DNA from: Sporolactobacillus kofuensis
GTDB taxonomy: Bacteria; Bacillota; Bacilli; Bacillales; Sporolactobacillaceae
NCBI RefSeq assembly: GCF_042660205.1
Contig: NZ_JBHSTQ010000003.1
Coordinates: 124,001-188,000, forward strand
Reading direction: 5' to 3'
DNA length: 64,000 nucleotides
This document shows positions 26,623 through 34,471 of the stretch, in pieces; the stretch's first letter is position 1; the number at the start of each line of letters is the position of its first letter. The position numbers and the translations under genes were made by a program. Below the pieces are notes generated by a model, which made no database searches, was not told the DNA's origin, and saw only the letters and a list, made by a program, of their open reading frames with translations.

Positions 26623-27774
26623 ATGGTGAACAGAATGATTTTAAATGAAACATCTTATTTCGGCAAAGGCTCTATCGGCAAAATTGTAGCTGAAGTAAAA
26701 AATCGTGGATTTAAAAAAGCGCTGATCGTAACGGACAAAGACTTAATCAAATTCAATGTAGCGACAAAAGTTATGGATTTATTGGACCAAAACCATAATG
26801 AATACGAGGTTTTCGATGGAATTATACCCAACCCGACGTTGGAAGTTGTGCGTGAAGGACTAGCGGCCTATAAAAAAGCGAATGCAGATTATATTCTTGC
26901 CATTGGTGGTGGTTCATCCATTGATACCGCTAAAGCGATTGGAATAATCATTACAAACCCTGAACATGAAGACATCGTAAGCTTAGAGGGTGAACCAGGA
27001 ACTAAGAATCCGAGTGCCCCTATTCTAGCCGTTCCTACGACATCTGGCACAGCTGCAGAAGTAACGATCAATTACGTGATTACGGATAAAGAACATAACC
27101 GTAAATTTGTTTGTGTTGACCAACATGATATTCCAATCGCCTCTTTTGTCGACAGCGACCTGATGATGGGTATGCCGAAGTCGTTATGTGCAGCAACAGG
27201 AATGGATGCCCTAACCCATGCAATCGAAGGCTATATTACGAAAGGTGCTTGGGCGCTTACCGACATGATGCATCTCAAAGCAATTGAAATAATCAGCCAT
27301 TCCTTAAGAGCATCAGTACGTGGCGATCAATCAGGTCGAGAGGCAATGGCTTTAGGACAATATATAGCAGGCATGGGTTTCTCCAATGTTGGTCTGGGTC
27401 TCGTTCACGGGATGGCGCATCCATTAAGTGCATGGTATAACGTTCCCCATGGTGTAGCATGTGCATCCCTTTTACCAACAATTATGGAATACAATAAAGC
27501 ATTTACCGGAGAAAAATATCGCGACATCGCAAGAGTAATGGGTGTAAAAAATGCCGATAGCTTATCACTGGATGCGGTGCGCGATGCGGCCATTGCAGCT
27601 GTAAAACAACTCGGTAAAGACGTGGGGATCCCTCAAAACATTACAGAACTAGGGGTTAAAAAAGAAGATCTGCCATCGATTGCAAAAGATGCACGGGCAG
27701 ATGTATGTACAGGAGGAAATCCTCGAGACACGAATCGAGAAGAAATTATTGAACTTTATCAATCGTTATTATAA
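26623..27774 (+). CDS. fucO: Lactaldehyde reductase (1,2-propanediol oxidoreductase)
   Basis: 383 aa iron-dependent alcohol dehydrogenase reducing L-lactaldehyde, the product of RhaD, to L-1,2-propanediol. It follows E. coli FucO almost throughout (MILNET at the N-terminus, VPTTSGTAAEVTINYVITD, MGFSNVGLGLVHGMAHPL). Metal ligands Asp195, His199, His262 and His276 correspond to those known for FucO. ATG follows AAGGAGGG. It completes the anaerobic rhamnose route with rhaBMAD, though it is transcribed in the opposite direction under its own cre. Confidence 0.95.
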   Translation: MVNRMILNETSYFGKGSIGKIVAEVKNRGFKKALIVTDKDLIKFNVATKVMDLLDQNHNEYEVFDGIIPNPTLEVVREGLAAYKKANADYILAIGGGSSIDTAKAIGIIITNPEHEDIVSLEGEPGTKNPSAPILAVPTTSGTAAEVTINYVITDKEHNRKFVCVDQHDIPIASFVDSDLMMGMPKSLCAATGMDALTHAIEGYITKGAWALTDMMHLKAIEIISHSLRASVRGDQSGREAMALGQYIAGMGFSNVGLGLVHGMAHPLSAWYNVPHGVACASLLPTIMEYNKAFTGEKYRDIARVMGVKNADSLSLDAVRDAAIAAVKQLGKDVGIPQNITELGVKKEDLPSIAKDARADVCTGGNPRDTNREEIIELYQSLL

Positions 27775-27822
27775 GTTTAAAGTTGATCTTAACTGAGTAA
27801 TTGAGTGATCAGATTCTAATTA

Positions 27823-27861
27823 AGGATCAAGCTGTTGCCTATCAGCTTGATCCTCTTTATT
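27823..27861 (+). terminator. Terminator of fucO
   Basis: A 12-bp perfect stem, AGGATCAAGCTG (27823-27834) with CAGCTTGATCCT (27843-27854), followed by CTTTATT. Confidence 0.85.
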
Positions 27862-27931
27862 CTAGTAAAGTAACTTAGGACAAATATTTTTCTGGATTCA
27901 TGATCGCACAGAGCGTATCAAAAAGTATGTA

Positions 27932-27967
27932 AATAAAAATGGCCACAACGCTTAGAAGTTGCGGCCA
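27932..27967 (-). terminator. Terminator of the GH32 gene
   Basis: On the minus strand TGGCCGCAAC pairs with GTTGTGGCCA (27940-27967) over an 8-nt loop, then TTTTTATTT. Confidence 0.85.
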
Positions 27968-27984
27968 ATCTATGCCCATAACGC

Positions 27985-29976
27985 TTACTTTTTGTCCCGC
28001 TGCTTGACCAGAACGGTCAGTTTGTGCAGTGCCGTTACTCCCGCAGCATTAGAAACGGAATAGTTTACACGATAAATGCCCGGTTTTTTCGTGTTTATGT
28101 TATCCCCCGATACCTTCATAGCTGATGTTAGATCACCATCTTTGGGATCTTGCGCTTGAATGCCGTCTAATGCATTAAAGGGTGAACCATAGTCTAGTGC
28201 CTTGTAGCTGGGACCCATTATCGTCGGATTGTTGCCCCAGATGCTTTTAAAATGTGATCCAATCGCATTGGTGATCTTCACTTTCCCACTTCCGGCAAAG
28301 AAGGATAACTTCTTCGTATCGAGCGGATGTTCAGGATTCGGGTAGGCAACCTGCGTCAAAACTTTTTCGCCATCGTTAACAAACACTTCAATCGAGGATG
28401 CATCCACATAAGCGGTCAGTTTCACTGACGTTGGATCGCCATTTAATTTCACTTGGCTGTTTTTCCGAGGGATGTTTTCCCCGTCTGTCGTCCGGTCAAT
28501 ATACACCAACTGATTCCGCGGATCATAGCCCACTTCAATAAATTTTGAACCATCTTCAGATTCTCTGAGTTTAAACCCAAGGCGATTCGGTTTCTGATTG
28601 TTTTTCCAGGAGAAGTGAGCACTCACCTTATATTGTGTACCTGAGAACTCCGTAATCGGCGACGTCTTATCGAGTTTAGCCACTGCATTTATTTTTCGAT
28701 CACCGAGTCGCACAGTTCCTTGACTCAGTTTATTGACTTCTTTGACCGGAGTCTGTTTCAAGACATAACCCTTTTCCCCATTCTGAACAAGAGTCAATTC
28801 ACGCGGCAATGTCATTTCACCATGCCATGGTGACGTTTTCTGTTCACCGACGTAATTCCAATTGGACATCCAGCCCAACATAATCGTACGTCCTGGCGTT
28901 TCGCCAAACGTCACACCCGCATAGAAATCTTCACCATAGTCCAGCCATTGGGGATTCTTTATCGTCTCATTGGTTTCCGGAATAAACTTCTTTCCATCAA
29001 AATCACCGATAAAATACTGCATCCCCGAACCGCCTGCAGGAGCACCTTGCTGCACGCTTAGGGAAAGAACCCACTTCGTCTGATTCGTTCCCTTTACCTT
29101 CATAGGAATTAATTCGGGACACTCCCAAACTCCGTTACCGACGTCATGTTCCCGCTGAATTGCCGACTGGTACGTCCAATCTTTTAAATTGGTCGAAGTA
29201 AAGATATCGACTTCCTGTCCGGACACAAGCGGCATCACCCATTCTTTATTCGCCTCATCATAAACCACTTTCGGATCACGGAAGTTTCCGGTGTCTCCCG
29301 TCGGCACTTGAGTTACGGGGATAACGGGATTTTGGTGATTATATTTTATGAACGTTTTTCCCCCATCCGTGCTGTATGCCATGTTCTGTTCCTGAACTTC
29401 ACGAATCCCTAAGAGATTTCCCCAAGGATCGTTACTATAATCATCGCCCCTAACGGCAACCTGATAGGTACTTGTATAGTAAGCAATCAACGTATTCTTC
29501 CCAAATCCTGCAACGTTGTCTTTATCTAGAATTACAGATCCGCTGAAGATATACCGTTTTCCGTTCGGGTTCCATACGTCCCAGTTGGTTGTTGGTCGCC
29601 CAATGTAATGAACCGGCTTCGCATCGTCCTTCGTCTTCATCCAGAAATCAACCCATGCATTGTCATCACTTTCCGGAATCGCAACATCCTGTTCCTTCCA
29701 ATGCACCAGATCCGTACTCGTTGCGTGGCCCCAAGACATATTGCCCCATTCATTGCCGTTCGGATTATATTGATAAAACATATGGTAGACACCGTCATAC
29801 TTGATCAATCCATTCGGGTCATTCAACCAATTTTGTTGCGCAGAATAATGATACTGATCCCGGTAAGCTTCCTGATAAGAAGAACCTTCCGCTTTTGCCT
29901 GGGAGGGAAGATTTGGTAATGTGATGCCGATAATCACAATGAGTGCGACACAGATTTTAATAATTTTTTTATTCAC
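27985..29976 (-). CDS. Secreted glycoside hydrolase family 32 (levanase/inulinase-type) with C-terminal Ig-like domain
   Basis: 663 aa. A signal peptide (about 1-29, ending QAKA) leads into the five-blade GH32 domain; the nucleophile Asp53 is in NDPNG, the transition-state stabiliser Asp234 in FRDPK, and the acid/base Glu285 in WECPEL. A beta-sandwich follows (about 420-570), then a DUF5011-like Ig domain (about 590-660). It would release fructose from levan, inulin or sucrose outside the cell. Blade 1 carries an unusually long insertion at about 104-140. GTG start behind AAGGAGG. A cre box lies in the promoter region. Exo- versus endo-activity cannot be told. Confidence 0.92.
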   Translation of the reverse strand: MNKKIIKICVALIVIIGITLPNLPSQAKAEGSSYQEAYRDQYHYSAQQNWLNDPNGLIKYDGVYHMFYQYNPNGNEWGNMSWGHATSTDLVHWKEQDVAIPESDDNAWVDFWMKTKDDAKPVHYIGRPTTNWDVWNPNGKRYIFSGSVILDKDNVAGFGKNTLIAYYTSTYQVAVRGDDYSNDPWGNLLGIREVQEQNMAYSTDGGKTFIKYNHQNPVIPVTQVPTGDTGNFRDPKVVYDEANKEWVMPLVSGQEVDIFTSTNLKDWTYQSAIQREHDVGNGVWECPELIPMKVKGTNQTKWVLSLSVQQGAPAGGSGMQYFIGDFDGKKFIPETNETIKNPQWLDYGEDFYAGVTFGETPGRTIMLGWMSNWNYVGEQKTSPWHGEMTLPRELTLVQNGEKGYVLKQTPVKEVNKLSQGTVRLGDRKINAVAKLDKTSPITEFSGTQYKVSAHFSWKNNQKPNRLGFKLRESEDGSKFIEVGYDPRNQLVYIDRTTDGENIPRKNSQVKLNGDPTSVKLTAYVDASSIEVFVNDGEKVLTQVAYPNPEHPLDTKKLSFFAGSGKVKITNAIGSHFKSIWGNNPTIMGPSYKALDYGSPFNALDGIQAQDPKDGDLTSAMKVSGDNINTKKPGIYRVNYSVSNAAGVTALHKLTVLVKQRDKK

Positions 29977-29994
29977 GTAAAATCCTCCTTTTTG

Positions 29995-30008
29995 TAAAAA
30001 CGCTTACA
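29995..30008. promoter_or_regulatory. cre box of the GH32 gene
   Basis: TAAAAACGCTTACA, 13 of 14 to the CcpA consensus, 18 bp before the GTG start, in the likely leader. Confidence 0.75.
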
Positions 30009-30516
30009 TTAAAATGAATAAGCTATTGATCGATCTGTCTACAAACTCAACCGATCACGAACGACTAGTGAAAGAAGTCATTAGTTTTCGCAGATCCCAG
30101 CTTTCTATACGTCCTTGCTCCCCTCGCTGGAATTCTACAAGTTAGTTCAAGCAACTTTCGTTCCAATTTGTGTGTCAACAAATTTAATTGCTCAGAAACC
30201 TGCTAAATTGGGAAAAAAGCTAAGGACGACAGATTAGCCGATAACTATTTCGATCACTAAATAATGAATTTTAAAACACTAATCCAATTTTTGTAAGATG
30301 TCCGGCACACTAAACAAAGAACGAGCGAATTTTTAACACACTGATCGCCCAACTAACACACTAAATTTTGGAATGCACCGCATTATTAAGCAGTTTGAGA
30401 TACACTTGCATGAAAAAAATGGAGCTGTTCAAAAAAGGAATCTAACTTATACTGCGCGAGTGGGACTAGCAAACTTGAAGCAATCATGTTATGATCAAGG
30501 CAATTGAATAGTCTAT
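30009..30516. other. Intergenic region before the riboflavin leader, about 500 bp
   Basis: Must contain the GH32 promoter (minus) and the rib promoter (plus; a possible -10 TATGAT is at 30490-30495 without a good -35). No gene-like frame with a ribosome binding site was found. Confidence 0.4.
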
Positions 30517-30660
30517 GTTCCTTCGGGGTCGGGTGAAATTCCCAACCGGCGGTGATGACTGAGCGAATTAGTCTAAGCCCGCGACCCGCTGCTTCGTTTT
30601 TGCAGTGGCTGATTCAGTGAGAAACTGAAGCCGACAGTAAAGTCTGGATGGGAGAAGGAT
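30517..30660 (+). ncRNA. FMN riboswitch (RFN element)
   Basis: All conserved parts of the FMN aptamer are present in order: TCCTTCGGGG, GGGTGAAATTCCCAACCGGC, GGTGATGACTGAGC, AGTCTAAGCCCGCGA, the GAAACTGAAGCCGACAGTAA segment and the closing GGATGGGAGAAGGA. It binds FMN and, with the terminator at 30805, should shut off the rib operon when FMN is plentiful. Confidence 0.97.
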
Positions 30661-30804
30661 TAGATAATGCTCAATGAACCACGCTACACGTGTCAACACA
30701 GAGATTTTTTAAATTGGTATTGCTCATCGTGTTCTTTGTGTACATCAATTTTTGTACGGACTCTAGCGTTAAGTTCAATGGACGTTTCTTCATTCTGTCA
30801 TCAT

Positions 30805-30833
30805 GCCCTGGGGATTTACCTCCAGGGCTTTTT
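30805..30833 (+). terminator. Riboswitch-controlled leader terminator
   Basis: GCCCTGG (30805-30811) pairs with CCAGGGC (30822-30828) and is followed by five T, 28 bp ahead of ribD. This is the expression platform of the FMN riboswitch. Confidence 0.9.
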
Positions 30834-30870
30834 CATGTGCAATAAATAGTTTTCAAAGAAGGTGTCTTCA

Positions 30871-31956
30871 TTGGATGAACAGTATATGAAATTGGCCCTT
30901 GATTTAGCGAGAGCAACGGTGGGTCAAACAAGTCCTAACCCTGCTGTTGGCGCGGTCGTTCTCAATCACGGTGAGATCGTTGGTGTCGGTGCCCATCTTA
31001 AGGCGGGAGAAGCGCATGCCGAGGTCCATGCACTTCAGATGGCGGGAGATCGTGCCGAGGGCGGAACACTCTATGTAACGCTAGAACCTTGTTCACATTT
31101 TGGAAAAACGCCGCCGTGTGCCGATCTCATCATCAAGAAAAAGTTGAAAAAGGTGGTCATTGCCTCCAGTGATCCAAATCCGCTAGTGTCTGGTCGGGGC
31201 ATCGCTAAAATGCGCCAGGCAGGAATCATCGTCGAGACTGGCCTATTAAAAGAGGAAGCAGATCAATTGAATCCTTTCTTTTTTCACTATATAAAAACCG
31301 GCTTGCCATTTGTTACGCTCAAAATTGCATGCAGTCTTGATGGCAAAACAGCAACAGCCGCTGGAGAAAGCCAATGGATAACGAGTGATGGCTCCCGTCT
31401 GGACGGATATCAGCTTCGCAAGACGCATGATGCCATTCTTGTTGGCATCAAGACCGTACTCGCGGACGACCCAAACCTAACGACCCATACGGATGGTGGC
31501 GAGGGCAATCCTCTTCGAATCGTTTTGGATACGCATTTACGTATTCCAGAAGATGCGCAGCTGATCACCGATCAACTGGCACCGACATGGATCATCACAG
31601 GTAGCAAGATTAATGCCGACAAGAAGCAGCGTATGCAAAGCAGGCAGGTCAGGATCATCTCTATGCCCTCAGAACAGATCATGATTAAAGATGTCCTGCG
31701 CTATCTAGGCGAACAGAAAATCACGGCGCTGCTTGTTGAAGGTGGAGCAACGATTCATGGAAGTTTCCTTACGGCAAGTGCTTATCAACAAGTGATTACC
31801 TATCTCGCCCCCAAACTGATTGGCGGACGGGACGCAACACCTGCAATAGGTGGCCAAGGCATTCCGAAACTTGCAGATGTAGAACAGATGACCCTAACTC
31901 ATGTTGAACGCATCGAAGACGATCTTAAGATCATTTTGACTCCGAAAAGAAGGTGA
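30871..31956 (+). CDS. ribD: Bifunctional diaminohydroxyphosphoribosylaminopyrimidine deaminase / 5-amino-6-(5-phosphoribosylamino)uracil reductase
   Basis: 361 aa, the same length as Bacillus RibD. It carries out the second and third steps from GTP to riboflavin. N-terminal zinc deaminase: His49 and Glu51 in HAEVHA, Cys74 and Cys83 in PCSHFGKTPPC. C-terminal reductase (about 145-360): SLDGKTATAAGESQWITS and VEGGATIHGSFL. The TTG at 30871 is chosen because AAGAAGG lies 8 nt before it and the N-terminus then matches the family; a GTG nine bases upstream touches the ribosome binding site. Confidence 0.95.
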   Translation: MDEQYMKLALDLARATVGQTSPNPAVGAVVLNHGEIVGVGAHLKAGEAHAEVHALQMAGDRAEGGTLYVTLEPCSHFGKTPPCADLIIKKKLKKVVIASSDPNPLVSGRGIAKMRQAGIIVETGLLKEEADQLNPFFFHYIKTGLPFVTLKIACSLDGKTATAAGESQWITSDGSRLDGYQLRKTHDAILVGIKTVLADDPNLTTHTDGGEGNPLRIVLDTHLRIPEDAQLITDQLAPTWIITGSKINADKKQRMQSRQVRIISMPSEQIMIKDVLRYLGEQKITALLVEGGATIHGSFLTASAYQQVITYLAPKLIGGRDATPAIGGQGIPKLADVEQMTLTHVERIEDDLKIILTPKRR

Positions 31957-31962
31957 TCCACC

Positions 31963-32616
31963 CTGTTTACCGGTATCGTTGAAGAAATCGGCAAAATTAT
32001 TTCCATTAAGAAGCGCCGAGATCAAATACGTCTTACTGTCCATGGTCAAAAAGTTCTCGACGAGACGCAGATTGGAGACAGTATCGCGATCAATGGAATT
32101 TGTGTCACAGTCACAGATTTATCGTCAACTTCATTTTCGGCAGATATCATGCCTGAGACAATACACGCAACAACATTAAAGAACCTAAGAACAGGAGATG
32201 CTCTGAATCTGGAACGAGCAATGCGCGCCGATGGTCGATACGGCGGACATTTCATGACCGGTCATGTGGATGGAACTGGACGGATTGTCTCGATTCATCC
32301 AAAAGGAAATGCACGTTACCTGAACATCCAAGCATCACCTGAACTATGCAACACCCTTGTAAAAAAAGGATCTGTTGCTGTCGATGGAACGAGTCTGACT
32401 GTTTTTTACGTTGATGTACAGTCATTTACCCTATCGCTCATCCCCCATACTAATGCTCAAACAATACTGGGGAACAAAAGGATCGGAGATGAGGTCAATA
32501 TCGAAACGGATATTCTGCAAAAATATAGCCAAAAAGAACAAAAAATGGAACATACTTCCGTTTCAGGTGGACCATTGACATACCAAACACTTTGGGAAAA
32601 TGGATTTATTTCCTAG
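31963..32616 (+). CDS. ribE: Riboflavin synthase (alpha subunit), CTG start
   Basis: 217 aa, dismutating two 6,7-dimethyl-8-ribityllumazine molecules into riboflavin. It has two similar barrel domains, the first starting (M)FTGIVEEIG and the second at about 97 with GHVDGTGRIV; SIAINGICVTV and SVAVDGTSLTVF are the paired repeats. The family N-terminus MFTGI falls exactly on CTG at 31963, with AAGAAGGTGATC ending 4 bases before it. The next in-frame upstream codons are ACC, TCC and the ribD stop, so no ATG, GTG or TTG can serve; the first downstream ATG is about 62 codons in and would remove most of domain 1. Confidence 0.93.
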   Translation: MFTGIVEEIGKIISIKKRRDQIRLTVHGQKVLDETQIGDSIAINGICVTVTDLSSTSFSADIMPETIHATTLKNLRTGDALNLERAMRADGRYGGHFMTGHVDGTGRIVSIHPKGNARYLNIQASPELCNTLVKKGSVAVDGTSLTVFYVDVQSFTLSLIPHTNAQTILGNKRIGDEVNIETDILQKYSQKEQKMEHTSVSGGPLTYQTLWENGFIS

Positions 32617-32686
32617 TTGAACCTTAACTCGCAAAAACAAAGAAACACGGAACAATGCAACCAGAAAATTGAATGGAGGAAGATAA

Positions 32687-33874
32687 ATGCTTGCATCAAT
32701 TGATGAAGCCATTGAAGACCTCAAGGCAGGAAAACTCGTGATTGTTTGTGATGATGAGCATCGCGAGAATGAAGGAGACTTGATTGCTCTAGCAGAAAAA
32801 GTAACCCCTGAGACCATTAATTTCATGATTACACAGGGCAAGGGGTTACTCTGTGTACCGATAAGCCAGTCATTGGCCAAATCACTTGCATTCACTCCTA
32901 TGGTTGAAAAAAACACCGATCAACATGGTACTGCATTTACAATCAGTGTTGATCATAAAGACACAACAACCGGGATCAGTGCATTTGAACGTGCAAAGAC
33001 AATTCGGGCCATTTCTGCTGAGGGTACGTTACCTTCTGACTTCCATCGTCCCGGACATGTATTCCCGCTCATTGCCAAAAACGGTGGTGTGCTTGAACGA
33101 GATGGGCATACGGAAGCAGCCGTTGATTTGGCAAAACTTGCCGGTGCTCGACCGGCAGGCGTCATTTGTGAAATTATTCGTGCTGACGGCCAAATGGCAC
33201 GGTTTCCGGAACTCAAAGAAATGGCAAAGACTTTCGATTTGAAAATGATTACCGTGAAGGACTTAATCGCTTACCGCCAACAACATGAGATCAAGAGAAT
33301 TGTGTCGACCCGTTTACCCACCGCATTTGGCGATTTTACCGCGATCGGCTATACAAGTCCCTTTGACGATAAAGAAACCGTTGCCCTTGTCAAAGGCAAA
33401 GTTGGCGGAGATCAGCCTACGCTTGTACGCCTTCACTCGGAGTGCTTGACCGGCGACGTCTTTGGCTCGAAGCGTTGTGACTGCGGGCCCCAGCTTCACG
33501 CTGCTCTAGAGATGATTGAAAAGCACGGTTCAGGCGTCGTGATCTATTTACGGCAAGAAGGCCGTGGAATCGGGCTTATTAACAAATTGAAGGCGTACAA
33601 ATTACAAGAAGCCGGAAGAGATACTGTTGAGGCCAATGAGGAACTTGGCTTTCCGGCAGACCTAAGAGACTATCATACAGCTGCACAGATTTTAAATGAT
33701 TTAGGAATTAAACACGTACAGCTCTTAACCAATAACCCTTTGAAAATTTCAGCTCTAGAAGAATATGGTCTCTCCATTCATGAACGGATCCCACTTGAGC
33801 TGCCACTGAACCAAGATAATCAAAAGTATATGCAGACAAAAGCAGAAAAAATGGGACACTTGCTCCATCTGTGA
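32687..33874 (+). CDS. ribBA: Bifunctional 3,4-dihydroxy-2-butanone-4-phosphate synthase / GTP cyclohydrolase II
   Basis: 395 aa. The N-terminal half (1-200) is RibB, with the acidic DDEHRENEGD motif at 22-31 and a GHTEAAVDL segment. The C-terminal half is RibA with the zinc motif around CLTGDVFGSKRCDC and the catalytic YLRQEGRGIGL. It supplies both precursors of riboflavin, from ribulose 5-phosphate and GTP. ATG follows GGAGG. Third gene of ribD-ribE-ribBA-ribH, 70 bp after ribE. Confidence 0.96.
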   Translation: MLASIDEAIEDLKAGKLVIVCDDEHRENEGDLIALAEKVTPETINFMITQGKGLLCVPISQSLAKSLAFTPMVEKNTDQHGTAFTISVDHKDTTTGISAFERAKTIRAISAEGTLPSDFHRPGHVFPLIAKNGGVLERDGHTEAAVDLAKLAGARPAGVICEIIRADGQMARFPELKEMAKTFDLKMITVKDLIAYRQQHEIKRIVSTRLPTAFGDFTAIGYTSPFDDKETVALVKGKVGGDQPTLVRLHSECLTGDVFGSKRCDCGPQLHAALEMIEKHGSGVVIYLRQEGRGIGLINKLKAYKLQEAGRDTVEANEELGFPADLRDYHTAAQILNDLGIKHVQLLTNNPLKISALEEYGLSIHERIPLELPLNQDNQKYMQTKAEKMGHLLHL

Positions 33875-33906
33875 ACACCAACCTATGACTATCAGGAGGA
33901 ATAAAA

Positions 33907-34374
33907 ATGGGTAAAATATTTGAAGGAAAACTAATCGGTCAGGGGTTAAAAGTTGGCATTGTTGTCAGTCGTTTTAACGAATTCATCACCAGTAAACTCT
34001 TATCAGGAGCGCAAGATGCATTGATCCGTCATGGCGTTGACGAAGAAGCGATTGATATTGCCTGGGTTCCCGGCGCTTTTGAAATCCCGCTCATTGCAAA
34101 GAAAATGGCTGCAAGCGGTCGCTACGATACAATTCTGACACTTGGCGCTGTGATTCGCGGTGCTACTTCGCACTATGACTATGTATGTAACGAGGTATCG
34201 AAAGGTGTTGCACACATCGGACTAGAAACAGGCGTCCCAGTCGCTTTTGGCATCGTCACGACAGAAAATATTGAACAAGCAGTTGAACGTGCCGGTACGA
34301 AAGCCGGAAATAAAGGATGGGATGCCGCAGTATCCGGAATTGAGATGGCAAACCTTAACCGTATGATGGACTAA
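33907..34374 (+). CDS. ribH: 6,7-dimethyl-8-ribityllumazine synthase
   Basis: 155 aa, the usual size, condensing the pyrimidine and dihydroxybutanone phosphate precursors to lumazine; subunits form a capsid-like 60-mer in Bacillus. Visible are VVSRFNEFIT, WVPGAFEIPL, and the catalytic His in GAVIRGATSHYDYV. ATG follows AGGAGG. Last gene of the operon, terminator 18 bp after the stop. Confidence 0.96.
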   Translation: MGKIFEGKLIGQGLKVGIVVSRFNEFITSKLLSGAQDALIRHGVDEEAIDIAWVPGAFEIPLIAKKMAASGRYDTILTLGAVIRGATSHYDYVCNEVSKGVAHIGLETGVPVAFGIVTTENIEQAVERAGTKAGNKGWDAAVSGIEMANLNRMMD

Positions 34375-34391
34375 TTGAAGAATAAACGAGT

Positions 34392-34435
34392 AAGAGGCAC
34401 CTTTGCGTCACACAGCAAAGGTGCCTCTTGTTTTT
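34392..34435 (+). terminator. Terminator of the rib operon
   Basis: A 15-bp perfect stem, AAGAGGCACCTTTGC (34392-34406) with GCAAAGGTGCCTCTT (34415-34429), followed by GTTTTT. Confidence 0.92.
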
Positions 34436-34471
34436 GACCCACAAACATATTTTTCGTTGACTATGTTTTAA

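Noticed and set aside
30667..30849. 60-codon frame inside the riboflavin leader
   Set aside because: It runs through the riboswitch terminator and has Cys/Ser-rich low-complexity content; the leader is regulatory RNA.
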